A DNA stretch of 64,000 bases from the NCBI RefSeq assembly GCF_004115085.1, contig NZ_QXJP01000006.1, positions 124,001 to 188,000 on the forward strand, written 5' to 3'. Under the pieces are notes generated by a model, which saw nothing but the letters and a program-made list of their open reading frames with translations, did no database searches and was not told the origin of the DNA. This document shows, one piece after another, positions 9,028 to 17,442 of this stretch. Position 1 is the first letter of the stretch, and each line of letters begins with the position of its first letter. The position numbers and the translations under genes were made by a program. The stretch comes from Longirhabdus pacifica (GTDB lineage Bacteria; Bacillota; Bacilli; Paenibacillales; DSM-105158).

Positions 9028-9729
9028 ATGGCAAAAAAGATCTTAATTGTTGAAGATGAAGTTCCCATTGCTCGTGTACTCGGGGCATATTTAAAAAAAG
9101 CAGATTATGAAGTGGAGTTCGCACATGATGGGCATCAGGCAGTGGAGAAGTTTGAAGCTTTCTCCCCTGCCCTTGTGCTACTGGATGTGATGATGCCAGG
9201 TCAAGATGGATGGAACGTACTAGCACATATACGTAAACAGAATGCTTGTCCTGTCATCATGATCACTGCACTTAGCGATGTAGAATATCGCTTAAATGGA
9301 CTGCATAGCGGTGCCGATGATTATATTACGAAACCTTTCATTGCTGATGAAGTGGTTGCTCGTGTCAGTGCCGTATTGCGAAGGTCTTCCCCCATTTTCG
9401 AATCTAGTGATGATATGCTGATGCTAGGTAATCTCAAAGTTGATTTTCGCGCTCATCATATTTTTGTGGATGGGGAAGAGGTTACGTTGACACCACGAGA
9501 CCTCTCCTTACTTTTATTTTTGCTGAAACATCCTAATCAAACATTCTCAAGAGAGCAGCTTATTGAAAAGGTGTGGGGAATTGATTTTGATGGCAGTGAT
9601 AGAGCGGTCGACTTGGCGGTCAAAAGGATTAGAAAATGTTTGTATGGCTGGGATCATGCGTACGGAGAAATTAAGACATTGAGAGGATTGGGGTATCAGT
9701 TCCGTGTTTATAAAGAGGACAAGGAATAA
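9028..9729 (+). CDS. OmpR-family response regulator
   Basis: A 233-residue two-component response regulator. The receiver domain (1-120) has the acidic pair EDE at the start, phospho-acceptor D53 (LLDVMMPGQDG) and K in DYITKPF. A winged-helix DNA-binding domain follows (about 135-230), ending GLGYQFRV. AGGAGG precedes the ATG. It is 58 bases behind gtaB with no terminator between, so it is probably in the same transcript as the sugar-transfer genes, and may regulate them; that link is inference. Confidence 0.9.
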   Translation: MAKKILIVEDEVPIARVLGAYLKKADYEVEFAHDGHQAVEKFEAFSPALVLLDVMMPGQDGWNVLAHIRKQNACPVIMITALSDVEYRLNGLHSGADDYITKPFIADEVVARVSAVLRRSSPIFESSDDMLMLGNLKVDFRAHHIFVDGEEVTLTPRDLSLLLFLLKHPNQTFSREQLIEKVWGIDFDGSDRAVDLAVKRIRKCLYGWDHAYGEIKTLRGLGYQFRVYKEDKE

Positions 9730-11224
9730 CAAAATACCATTACTGCATTATTTAACGAGCAGATATTTAGTCACATTGCTCATTGGATTGTTTCTGATCG
9801 GTACGGTAAGTACATTCTGGATGCAGTATAACAATAATCAAAATACGTTGAATGTCAATAAAATACTAGCTGCAGATCTTTCTGAAACCGTGATAACATC
9901 GGATGGGGAAGTGGTAGTGGACAGAAACTTTCCTAATCTTATCGAACAGAGAAGGAAATTTTTTCGTATCAATGAGCCACTGGTACTGATGGTAATCAAT
10001 GATGAAGGGAACGTATTATTTCCGTTCTCAAAAGAACAGCAACTTCGTCCCAATCCAAATAATCCGAACGATCAGAATGATCTGGCTTATAATGAGAAAA
10101 TGGGGCAAGACATATTGGGTGTTGTTTTACCTGAGGACATCACTGATACTACTGTACTTACTAAGAGATTAAAAAGTATAGGGAAAACCTATTTAGTTGT
10201 CGAACCTGTCGTATTGGATGAAGATAATACGATTATAGGTCATGTCATTGTTGTACAACCTGAAAAGCGATTAGTGCTTGGTAGAGATTTTTTTCTTCTG
10301 GTTATTTGGTTATGTTCCTTAGCTATACTAGGTTGGGTTACGATTTATATTTTATCCAAGAAATTAGCTAAGCCTATCATTCAAGTTGCACAAGCTGCAA
10401 ATGAAGTGAAAAAAGGAAACTACAATGTCGACATTCATCCATCCATCGTAAAGCAAAAAGAAATTTACGATCTCGTCGGGTCATTTACTGAAATGACAAA
10501 AAGGCTAGATCAACTTGAAAAGCTACGAACACAGCTGTTGGCAAGTGTGACTCATGAATTAAAAACACCAATAGCTTCCATAAGCGCGCTCATTCAGTCT
10601 GTAAAAGATGAAGTGGTGGATGGGGAAGAAAAAGCAGAGTTTCTCGATATTTCATTAAGGGAAACACAGCGATTGCAAACGATGGTAGAAGATTTACTTG
10701 ATTTTAATACATTTGCAACCGGTGCCATAACGATAAACGCAGAAAACATGAACCTTATTCCATGGATAAAGGAAACCATTCATGAGTGGAAAGTACTTCA
10801 CCATAGTGGAATGGAAGTGGAGATGATTCTGTTTGATGAACATTTACCAGTCAATATAGATTCCCTAAGAACGAAGCAAATACTTATTAATCTACTGCAA
10901 AACAGTCAGCAAGCGATGGAAACTGGAGGCAAAATTACTGTACTGGTTAAAAGTATAATGAAAAATGATCAACATTATGTTTCTGTCGATGTTCGAGATC
11001 AAGGATGTGGCATTCGAGTAGAAGAGCAACCCTTTATTTTTGAACGATTGTATCGAGGAGAAAATAAAAAACATAAAGTGCGTGGACTAGGCTTAGGATT
11101 AGCGCTTAGTAAAATGATTGCTGAGATGCAACAAGGGGAATTGGTTTTGAAAAAAAGTTCCAGTGAAGGAACGACGATGACACTACTGCTTCCGTTGGTG
11201 ACAGATGGAGAAGAGGGGAAATAA
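9704..11224 (+). CDS. Sensor histidine kinase, partner of the upstream regulator
   Basis: A 506-residue membrane histidine kinase. Residues 18-40 form the first membrane segment. A sensor region of about 160 residues outside the cell follows, then a second segment near 200-220, a HAMP linker, the HisKA box with H284 (VTHELKTP), and an ATPase domain with N box LINLLQNSQQA, DQGCGI and GLGLGLAL. The GTG at 9704 overlaps the regulator gene by 26 bases. No better start exists, since the frame between the regulator's stop and the first membrane segment has no ATG, GTG or TTG. Coupled translation with its regulator is expected. The sensor region resembles nothing I can name. Confidence 0.9.
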   Translation: MFIKRTRNNKIPLLHYLTSRYLVTLLIGLFLIGTVSTFWMQYNNNQNTLNVNKILAADLSETVITSDGEVVVDRNFPNLIEQRRKFFRINEPLVLMVINDEGNVLFPFSKEQQLRPNPNNPNDQNDLAYNEKMGQDILGVVLPEDITDTTVLTKRLKSIGKTYLVVEPVVLDEDNTIIGHVIVVQPEKRLVLGRDFFLLVIWLCSLAILGWVTIYILSKKLAKPIIQVAQAANEVKKGNYNVDIHPSIVKQKEIYDLVGSFTEMTKRLDQLEKLRTQLLASVTHELKTPIASISALIQSVKDEVVDGEEKAEFLDISLRETQRLQTMVEDLLDFNTFATGAITINAENMNLIPWIKETIHEWKVLHHSGMEVEMILFDEHLPVNIDSLRTKQILINLLQNSQQAMETGGKITVLVKSIMKNDQHYVSVDVRDQGCGIRVEEQPFIFERLYRGENKKHKVRGLGLGLALSKMIAEMQQGELVLKKSSSEGTTMTLLLPLVTDGEEGK

Positions 11225-11245
11225 AACACGAGTAAAACTAGAAGA

Positions 11246-11276
11246 GGACTGTACATTTCGTCGTACAGCCCTTTTT
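11246..11276 (+). terminator. Terminator of the glycosylation and two-component operon
   Basis: GGACTGTAC (11246-11254) pairs with GTACAGCCC (11263-11271) with one mismatch, followed by TTTTT. It lies 22 bases after the kinase stop. Confidence 0.8.
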
Positions 11277-11313
11277 ATGGCATTTCTTTCTCATCATCAT
11301 ATTGCATTCGTTT

Positions 11314-11754
11314 TCATACTTCTTCATTATCTTGAATGAATTTCGTTAACTTTTCAATTCCCAACTCAAAAATTTCCAATTCTTGTTCGTTAAACTGATC
11401 ACTTAATGATTGAAAAAAACGCAAATGTAATTGTTCATGAAGGAGATAAGCTGCTTTGCCTTTTTCGGTAAGAGATATGATGAACGATCGCGAATCGGTT
11501 GGATGAGGACCTTTTTTGACAAGTCCTTTGGTTTCTAGTTTTTTGAAAATCTGTGTGATCGCACCTTTTGTTACTTTTAATTTAGTAGCTAGTTCACTCA
11601 TTTGGATGGGATCTTCTATCCCTATCGCATCAATGGTATGAATCTCACTAGGAGTTAAGTGACCTGCTTCCCCATATTTTTTTGGATTTTTTTCAAGGCG
11701 TTGTAATTGAAAAAACAAACGGCCTAATTTTTGACTTCGATTTATATTATTCAT
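11314..11754 (-). CDS. MarR-family transcriptional regulator
   Basis: A 146-residue winged-helix repressor. The DNA-recognition region is residues 57-95 (MSELATKLKVTKGAITQIF), followed by the wing with DSRSF. Helices at both ends should form the dimer. It lies 60 bases downstream of a metallo-beta-lactamase-fold gene on the same strand. That gene's region carries two copies of a palindrome typical of MarR targets, so it is the likely regulated gene. The regulator also has its own consensus promoter, placed so close to the ATG that the transcript may be leaderless. Confidence 0.88.
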   Translation of the reverse strand: MNNINRSQKLGRLFFQLQRLEKNPKKYGEAGHLTPSEIHTIDAIGIEDPIQMSELATKLKVTKGAITQIFKKLETKGLVKKGPHPTDSRSFIISLTEKGKAAYLLHEQLHLRFFQSLSDQFNEQELEIFELGIEKLTKFIQDNEEV

Positions 11755-11760
11755 ACACGT

Positions 11761-11789
11761 AGTATAAAAATGAATTGTGTTGGTGTCAA
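11761..11789 (-). promoter_or_regulatory. Sigma-A promoter of the marR-type gene, possibly leaderless
   Basis: On the minus strand TTGACA (11789-11784), 17 bases, TATACT (11766-11761). Only six bases separate the -10 box from the ATG, so transcription would start at or next to the start codon, and no Shine-Dalgarno sequence is present for a transcript from this promoter. Confidence 0.7.
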
Positions 11790-11814
11790 TGAGCCCAATA
11801 GATGGGTGATTGAA

Positions 11815-12648
11815 TTAGTATGCTACACTGGTACCTACATTACATAAAAAGAATGCATCTCCAAATTGTTCTGCTAACTGAGTACTCACTTCAAAACCTG
11901 TACAGTGTGATACGCCCAGATGTTGCACATTTAATTCTTTTAATGCTGCAATACTTTTTTTCTTTTGTTCGTCACTTACCGGCCATAAATGAGTGCCACC
12001 AATGACGGTATGAATTCTATCGTCTCCGGTTTGTTTGATAGCGTGATGAAGAATATTAATGATTCCAGCATGGGAGCAGCCTAAAATGACAAATAATCCT
12101 TTTGTAGTTTGAATGACAATGGATTGATCGTCGATAAAATCATCTTGCACATAGTTTTGATTTATTTTTTCCACCATATCTTGATCGCCATGCTCAAAAT
12201 TCGTTATGCGTGGAACTTCTCCTGTAAGGAAAATATGTGGAGCAATTTCTGTAAATGTTGTATTCCAAACAAAATTGGCTCCATTGCTTTCTAGTACAGA
12301 TTTAGCATGTGGTACACCAATATGCTTATAATCATTTCTTACAAGGTAGCTTTCTTTAAATAAATGTGGATGTGCATATACATTCACTTGCTTGGACTCT
12401 ACCATTTTCACTGCATCCAGTAACCCTCCTGTATGATCGATATGATGGTGGCTTAAGATAATGCCTTTTAGGTCGGTTAACGATTTTTTAAATATCGTAG
12501 CATTGTTAATTAACGCATAACCTTGCCCTGTATCAAATAAATAGTTTCCATAATCTGTTTCTAAATATACGGCCCATCCATGTTCTGCGATAGCCCCTAG
12601 GTTACCAAATACAGTATTTTCTGAAAGAACAGTTGCTTTACATCTCAT
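11815..12648 (-). CDS. Metallo-beta-lactamase-fold hydrolase
   Basis: A 277-residue protein of the metallo-beta-lactamase fold, in the group often annotated as dihydropterin-aminobenzene-5'-phosphate-synthase-like. Metal-binding residues are visible in SHHHIDHTGG (about 66-75), in LGCSHAGIINI and in the late GVSHCTGF. The substrate cannot be told from sequence. The start has GGGAGG at the right distance. A MarR-type palindrome (12668-12682) sits just upstream and a second lies in the distal promoter (12930-12958). Expression is therefore probably induced by whatever the MarR protein senses. A role in detoxification is only a guess from family habits. Confidence 0.8.
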   Translation of the reverse strand: MRCKATVLSENTVFGNLGAIAEHGWAVYLETDYGNYLFDTGQGYALINNATIFKKSLTDLKGIILSHHHIDHTGGLLDAVKMVESKQVNVYAHPHLFKESYLVRNDYKHIGVPHAKSVLESNGANFVWNTTFTEIAPHIFLTGEVPRITNFEHGDQDMVEKINQNYVQDDFIDDQSIVIQTTKGLFVILGCSHAGIINILHHAIKQTGDDRIHTVIGGTHLWPVSDEQKKKSIAALKELNVQHLGVSHCTGFEVSTQLAEQFGDAFFLCNVGTSVAY

Positions 12649-12667
12649 TGTACTTTCCTCCCATGTA

Positions 12668-12682
12668 GTTTAGTTACTAAAC
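12668..12682. promoter_or_regulatory. Perfect 15-bp palindrome, proposed MarR operator 1
   Basis: GTTTAGTTACTAAAC is a perfect palindrome around its central base, 20 bases before the start of the metallo-hydrolase gene. A 14-of-15 match recurs at 12931-12945. Confidence 0.65.
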
Positions 12683-12707
12683 AAAATAATGAAAAAAATT
12701 TTACATG

Positions 12708-12885
12708 TAGCGGTAATAAGTTGGTTGAACAAGTTCATTCAACTTATTTTAAGTTGAAGAAATAATGAAATATAAGTTTACGCCTCAGTAACCAGGCGTA
12801 AAGGTTGTGAAGTAGAAATTTCTCCATCTTAAGTTAGCGGTAATAAGTTGAAGAAATAATGGAATATAAGTTTACGCTCATAAAG
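12708..12885 (+). repeat. A/B hairpin repeat, one full copy plus a partial
   Basis: The A unit starts at 12712 (GGTAATAAGTTGGTTGAAC). The B unit spans about 12750-12834, with its inner hairpin ACGCCT-N8-AGGCGT at 12780-12799. A partial copy starts at 12839. The element lies in the leader of the metallo-hydrolase gene, between its two operators. Confidence 0.75.
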
Positions 12886-12929
12886 ACAATCTAGAGTTAA
12901 ATGTATAAAAAACACTATTCATTGTATAT

Positions 12930-12958
12930 AGTATAGTAACTAAACTTTATAATGTCAA
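12930..12958 (-). promoter_or_regulatory. Consensus promoter with embedded MarR operator 2
   Basis: On the minus strand TTGACA (12958-12953), 17 bases, TATACT (12935-12930). The palindrome copy 12931-12945 covers the spacer and the -10 box, so a bound repressor would block polymerase. Transcription would run through the repeat element to the metallo-hydrolase gene, 280 bases away. Confidence 0.7.
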
Positions 12959-13029
12959 TAGTCAGTATTGTAGTAAAGTAAATGGAGAAATTTTATACTC
13001 ATTTATGCAATGAGATAAGTGTGTCTACA

Positions 13030-13080
13030 TAAAAATAAGGATGAGGGAAGTTTAATAAAACAGCCCCATCATCCTTATAT
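13030..13080 (-). terminator. Terminator of ileS
   Basis: The arms 13069-13078 and 13035-13044 pair as ATAAGGATGA with TCATCCTTAT, and the minus-strand reading continues into TTTTT. It lies about 50 bases after the ileS stop. Confidence 0.75.
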
Positions 13081-13126
13081 TTTGAATTCGCTACTTTTTA
13101 TACTACTTTAATTGCATGACAGTAAA

Positions 13127-16100
13127 TTAACTGATACGTACACCAATGGTATCATCCGCTATTTCGATTTGTTCCATGCCTTCTTCGCTTGCAAAGGTGA
13201 TGCTAAGCAATAGTACATTATCTTGCAGCACTTGCTCGAAGTTCTGTATCGCTTCTCTTAATGAATCATGGACATCCAAAGTGAGATGTACGCGTTGTTC
13301 CACAGGAAGATCTAACTGTTTACGGTAGTCTTGTACGGCACGAATGACTTCTCTTACAAGTCCTTCTTGCTTTAATTCAGGTGTAATGGTCGTTAACAAC
13401 GCTACCGTAATGTTGCTGCTTGATGCAGAAGCAAAGCCTTCTTTGGCCTGCTTTTCGATAAGCAACTCTTCATTGGTTATCGATAATGTGTCACCCGTAG
13501 GCGCTTCGAATGTAAAGCCACCATTAGACACGATTTCACCAGCTTCTTGTGCAGATCTCTGCTTTAAGAAACCTTGTAATGGACCGATATGTTTGCCGTA
13601 TTTAGGTCCAGCTACTTTTAAATTCATTTTCAAGTTGTATTGTACAAATTCACTGTCATCTTGCACAATATTAATATTTTTCACGTTGACTTCGTCTTGA
13701 ATGATTTCTTCATAAGAAGTCATATCCACGTTGCTAGGTAATGACACTTTAAGTTCAGAAAGTGGTTGACGTGTTTTAATGTTCGTTGTGTTACGTACGT
13801 TGCGAGCAAGTTCAACGATTTGACGAACCGTTAGCATTTCTTCTTCTAATTGCTCATCTATCCATGCTTCGTCTACTTTCGGATAATCTGCTAAATGTAC
13901 ACTTTCTTCATGACCTAAATTACGATAAATATCGTCTGCAATAAACGGTGCATACGGTGCAATCATTTTGCTAATGGTGATAAGAACGTGGTGCAATGTG
14001 AAATAAGCTGAACGCTTATCTTCTGTCAATCCGCTGCCCCAGAAACGATCACGAGAACGACGAATGTACCAGTTGCTTAATTCATCAATGAGCTGCTCTA
14101 TTTGCTTCGCTGGATTCAATATGTCGTTACTATCTAGTGCTGGAATGATCTGCTTTAACGTGCTATTTAAGCGGGATAAAATCCAGCGATCTAGACGATG
14201 TGTTGGTTTTACATCTTTATTTTCTTCTAAATTGTATCCGTCAATTAGCGCATACAGGGTGAAGAATGAGTGGGTGTTATTTAATGTATCGATGACTTTC
14301 GATTTTGCTTCTTGTACGACTTGTTTGGAGAAACGCTTCGTATTCCATGGCGCACTGTCTCCTAATAAAGCCCAACGAAAAGCATCGGTACCGTATTCAC
14401 CAATAATATCCCAAGGGCTGATGACGTTGCCTTTACTCTTGGACATCTTCTGCCCATTTTCATCAAGAATATGGCCTGTAGCAATAACGGCTTTGTAAGG
14501 TGCTTTTCCAGTATATAACGTGGAAACAGCCAGTAAGCTAAAGAACCATCCTCTCGTTTGATCAATCCCTTCGATGATGAGATCCGCAGGATATTGTTTT
14601 TCGAATTGCTCTTTATTTTCAAACGGATAGTGATGTTGTGCAAATGGCATCGATCCGCTATCGAACCACACATCAATTACTTCTGGTGTTCTGTCCATCG
14701 TACCGTTACATGCATGGCATGTTAGTTTGACTTCATCAATGTATGGTTTGTGTAATTCGATTTCTTCTAACGGTTTAATCGATCTTTGTTTCAGGTCTGC
14801 GATGCTGCCCGGTGCGTACTGTGTTTGACAAGATTCACATTCCCATACGTTAAGTGGTGTACCCCAATAGCGGTTACGGCTAATATTCCAATCGACGAGC
14901 TCTTCTAAAAACTTACCGAATCTGCCTTGCTGTACGTGATCGGGGAACCACTGTACGGTGTTGTTGTTTGCAATGAGCTGCTCTTTTACTTTCGTGGTTT
15001 CAATGAACCAACTTTCAGATGCATAGTATAAGAGTGGAGAGTCACAACGCCAACAGAATGGGTAACTGTGCTCATATTTTTCTTTGGAGAATAGCAATCC
15101 ATGCTCTGCTAAATACTTAATAATATCGACATCGCAATCTTTTACGAAGCGACCAGCAAATGGTGTGATCGAACTGTCATACGTACCATCTGATTGCACG
15201 ACGTTGAGCATGCTAATGCCGTGTTTTCTCGTTGCTTTATAGTCATCTTCCCCGTGCGCAGGAGCGGTATGAACAATACCTGTACCGCTAGTGTCGCTAA
15301 CGAAATCTGCATGGATGACAAAGTGACCTTTTTCAATTGCATTGTAAGTAAATGGTGGGACATACGTTTGTCCAACAAATTCACTTCCTTTGTGCTGTGA
15401 AACGATCTCATATTCGCTGTCGGAGAAAACTTTCTCCACTAAACTATGTGCTACGACATACGTTTCTGATCCTTGTTTCACTTTGACATAGTCCATGTCG
15501 TTGTTCACAGCTAGCGCGGTGTTAGCTGGCAATGTCCAAGGTGTTGTCGTCCATGCTAAGAAATATTCTCCGTCCACTTCTTTATTTTTAAATTTGGCAA
15601 TGACACTTAAATCTTTGACGTCTTTGTATCCTTGTGCCACTTCATGCGAGCTCAATGTCGTTTGACAGCTTGGGCAATACGGGCTAACGCGATGTCCTTT
15701 TTGTAATAGTTGTTTTTCATGAATATCGGATAAGATGGCCCATACACTTTCAATATATTCGTTTTTTAGTGTAATGTATGGATCGTCTAAGTCTGTCCAA
15801 TACGCAATTGCTTCCGTTAATTCACGCCATTCTTGCTCGTAATTAAATACGCTGTCTTTGCATTTGTTAATGAATGCTTCCACGCCGTAATTTTCTATTT
15901 CATGTTTACCAGAGATGCCGAGTTGTTTTTCTACACCAAGCTCTACGGGAAGACCGTGCGTATCCCATCCTGCTTTACGAGTGACTTGATAGCCAGCCAT
16001 CGTTTTGTAACGACCAAAAAAGTCCTTCAGTGCACGTCCAAGTACGTGTCCAATATGAGGCATTCCGTTTGCAGTGGGTGGACCTTCATACATGACGAAT

Positions 16101-16225
16101 GGCGGCGCACCTTCTCTTTTTTCCATGGACTGATGGAATGTGTTCTCACTTTTCCATTGCTCTAATATGCGAAGTTCTCTGGAACGCGCATTTTCTTTAA
16201 TGTTTACTTTCTCCACTTCAATCAC
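13127..16225 (-). CDS. ileS: Isoleucyl-tRNA synthetase, type 2 (eukaryote-like)
   Basis: A 1032-residue class I aminoacyl-tRNA synthetase charging tRNA-Ile. It shows the HIGH motif in ANGMPHIGHVLGR (near residue 57), the signature GWDTHGLPVE, a large editing domain, and KMSKSKGN (near 600). The sequence round HIGH (GRALKDFFGRYKTMAGYQV), the extended C-terminus and the lack of the C-terminal zinc cysteines of ordinary bacterial IleRS place it in the type-2 clade. Enzymes of that clade are known to be poorly inhibited by mupirocin. A T-box leader precedes it, so expression should rise when tRNA-Ile is uncharged. Whether the genome also holds a type-1 IleRS is not visible here. Confidence 0.93.
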   Translation of the reverse strand: MIEVEKVNIKENARSRELRILEQWKSENTFHQSMEKREGAPPFVMYEGPPTANGMPHIGHVLGRALKDFFGRYKTMAGYQVTRKAGWDTHGLPVELGVEKQLGISGKHEIENYGVEAFINKCKDSVFNYEQEWRELTEAIAYWTDLDDPYITLKNEYIESVWAILSDIHEKQLLQKGHRVSPYCPSCQTTLSSHEVAQGYKDVKDLSVIAKFKNKEVDGEYFLAWTTTPWTLPANTALAVNNDMDYVKVKQGSETYVVAHSLVEKVFSDSEYEIVSQHKGSEFVGQTYVPPFTYNAIEKGHFVIHADFVSDTSGTGIVHTAPAHGEDDYKATRKHGISMLNVVQSDGTYDSSITPFAGRFVKDCDVDIIKYLAEHGLLFSKEKYEHSYPFCWRCDSPLLYYASESWFIETTKVKEQLIANNNTVQWFPDHVQQGRFGKFLEELVDWNISRNRYWGTPLNVWECESCQTQYAPGSIADLKQRSIKPLEEIELHKPYIDEVKLTCHACNGTMDRTPEVIDVWFDSGSMPFAQHHYPFENKEQFEKQYPADLIIEGIDQTRGWFFSLLAVSTLYTGKAPYKAVIATGHILDENGQKMSKSKGNVISPWDIIGEYGTDAFRWALLGDSAPWNTKRFSKQVVQEAKSKVIDTLNNTHSFFTLYALIDGYNLEENKDVKPTHRLDRWILSRLNSTLKQIIPALDSNDILNPAKQIEQLIDELSNWYIRRSRDRFWGSGLTEDKRSAYFTLHHVLITISKMIAPYAPFIADDIYRNLGHEESVHLADYPKVDEAWIDEQLEEEMLTVRQIVELARNVRNTTNIKTRQPLSELKVSLPSNVDMTSYEEIIQDEVNVKNINIVQDDSEFVQYNLKMNLKVAGPKYGKHIGPLQGFLKQRSAQEAGEIVSNGGFTFEAPTGDTLSITNEELLIEKQAKEGFASASSSNITVALLTTITPELKQEGLVREVIRAVQDYRKQLDLPVEQRVHLTLDVHDSLREAIQNFEQVLQDNVLLLSITFASEEGMEQIEIADDTIGVRIS

Positions 16226-16265
16226 CCTTTCTTATTATAAACAGACTTTGTTATGTTATAAACAA

Positions 16266-16573
16266 ACTAAAAAACAGCTCCATCCCAAAAAGGGACGAGC
16301 TGCTGTTATTTATACTCGCGGTACCACCCTAATTCCCATAATATGTTGACGCTATATCATGGACTCTCGATACGATCCTGTTAACGGTGGATTTCCGATA
16401 AAGCTTACTTGTTATGAAGAAATGTGCTTCATTGCTTCATCTATGCGCTGTTCAGCTTTATATCTCAGAGATGATCTTCGGTTAAGGCTGAACGTTGACT
16501 TGCACCAAATGCCAACTCTCTATAGATCAGGGCTTAACTTACTGTTCTCTTCATTGATTCCATTCATTTGATT
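16266..16573 (-). promoter_or_regulatory. T-box riboswitch leader of ileS
   Basis: On the minus strand the conserved T-box AGGGTGGTACCGCG occupies 16330-16317. A terminator stem follows (16302-16292 with 16286-16275) and then TTTTTT. A candidate specifier ATC (Ile) lies in the GATCATCTC stretch near 16475, within the stem I region. It should bind uncharged tRNA-Ile and allow read-through. Confidence 0.9.
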
Positions 16574-16579
16574 ATCATT

Positions 16580-16608
16580 ATTATACACGATCACATGACA
16601 CTTTTAAA
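16580..16608 (-). promoter_or_regulatory. Promoter of the ileS T-box transcript
   Basis: On the minus strand TTTAAA (16608-16603), 17 bases, TATAAT (16585-16580). It lies inside the last codons of the upstream kinase-like gene, placing the transcript start near 16573. Confidence 0.55.
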
Positions 16609-17432
16609 GCGTCAGCTAATTTTAGCTTATACGTATCCATGTCATAATTTGAATTGTTCACTTTGATCGTATTCATTTTTAGCATATCCAATATTTGTGA
16701 CTCTAACTGCCTTCTCGCTTCCAGTACTTTCAACGTGCCTTCTGCACCTTTAAGTCCGTGCATTTTGCCATAACCTTGATTAGTAGCATATTGAATAAAC
16801 CCTTCAGACCATTCTTTCGATCTTTCCGTCAGCGCTTTGTTAAAAGAAAATGCCAGGTCATCTTGTTCTATATAAATGAGTAGTGGGTTTAAATGTTCAA
16901 TAGTCTCCGACAATTGCATAACGTAGTCTATGACTTGTTCATTTGGTGCATTTTCTTTCATCATACCGATAGCTAGTGGGTTTTGCATAAAACAACATTC
17001 AAAAATATAAGTATGATCGTCATGAACAGCGGTTTCTGCAAACGCTCTCCACCTATTTGAGATTAGTTCGATATTTTGATCTAGTGGAATTTCATAAATA
17101 TCCTTTTTAAAGATCATATCAAATAATGGTTTGGGGAAACTTGTATTTTGTTCATTTTCTATCTTTCGATAAGGTAAGAAATACATATCTTCTTTTTTCA
17201 TCACTTTATTCATGAAAATATCCTTGAATTCGTTACTGAAAGATAAGAGCTCATCAAATTCTTTTTTGCTAAAGACAGATACACCATCATAATCTGCCGG
17301 ATGATCTAGGTTTCCTTCTAGAAATAGTTTAGTTTGAATACCCATCTCTTTTAGTATGTCATTGACCATTTTAGCAGTGGTAGACTTTCCGAATCCTACT
17401 AGTCCTTCTATTAATATTAGCTTTGTATGCAT
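16581..17432 (-). CDS. P-loop nucleoside/nucleotide kinase-like ATPase
   Basis: A 283-residue protein opening MHTKLILIEGLVGFGKSTTA. The P-loop GLVGFGKST at residues 10-18 resembles thymidylate-kinase and deoxynucleoside-kinase-like proteins. The body has several aromatic and acidic segments but no further motif I can name with certainty, so the substrate is unknown. I chose the ATG at 17432 over 17453 because AAAGGTAGG sits at the proper distance before it. That site lies in the last codons of the acetyltransferase gene, whose stop is 10 bases upstream, so the two are probably coupled. The ileS promoter overlaps its 3' end. Confidence 0.65.
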   Translation of the reverse strand: MHTKLILIEGLVGFGKSTTAKMVNDILKEMGIQTKLFLEGNLDHPADYDGVSVFSKKEFDELLSFSNEFKDIFMNKVMKKEDMYFLPYRKIENEQNTSFPKPLFDMIFKKDIYEIPLDQNIELISNRWRAFAETAVHDDHTYIFECCFMQNPLAIGMMKENAPNEQVIDYVMQLSETIEHLNPLLIYIEQDDLAFSFNKALTERSKEWSEGFIQYATNQGYGKMHGLKGAEGTLKVLEARRQLESQILDMLKMNTIKVNNSNYDMDTYKLKLADALKVSCDRV

Positions 17433-17442
17433 AAATAATAAC

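Noticed and set aside
13146-16165. Several plus-strand frames of 60-144 codons opposite ileS
   Set aside because: They lie wholly inside a well-conserved synthetase gene, have no ribosome sites and encode Ser/Cys/Phe-rich nonsense typical of antisense frames.
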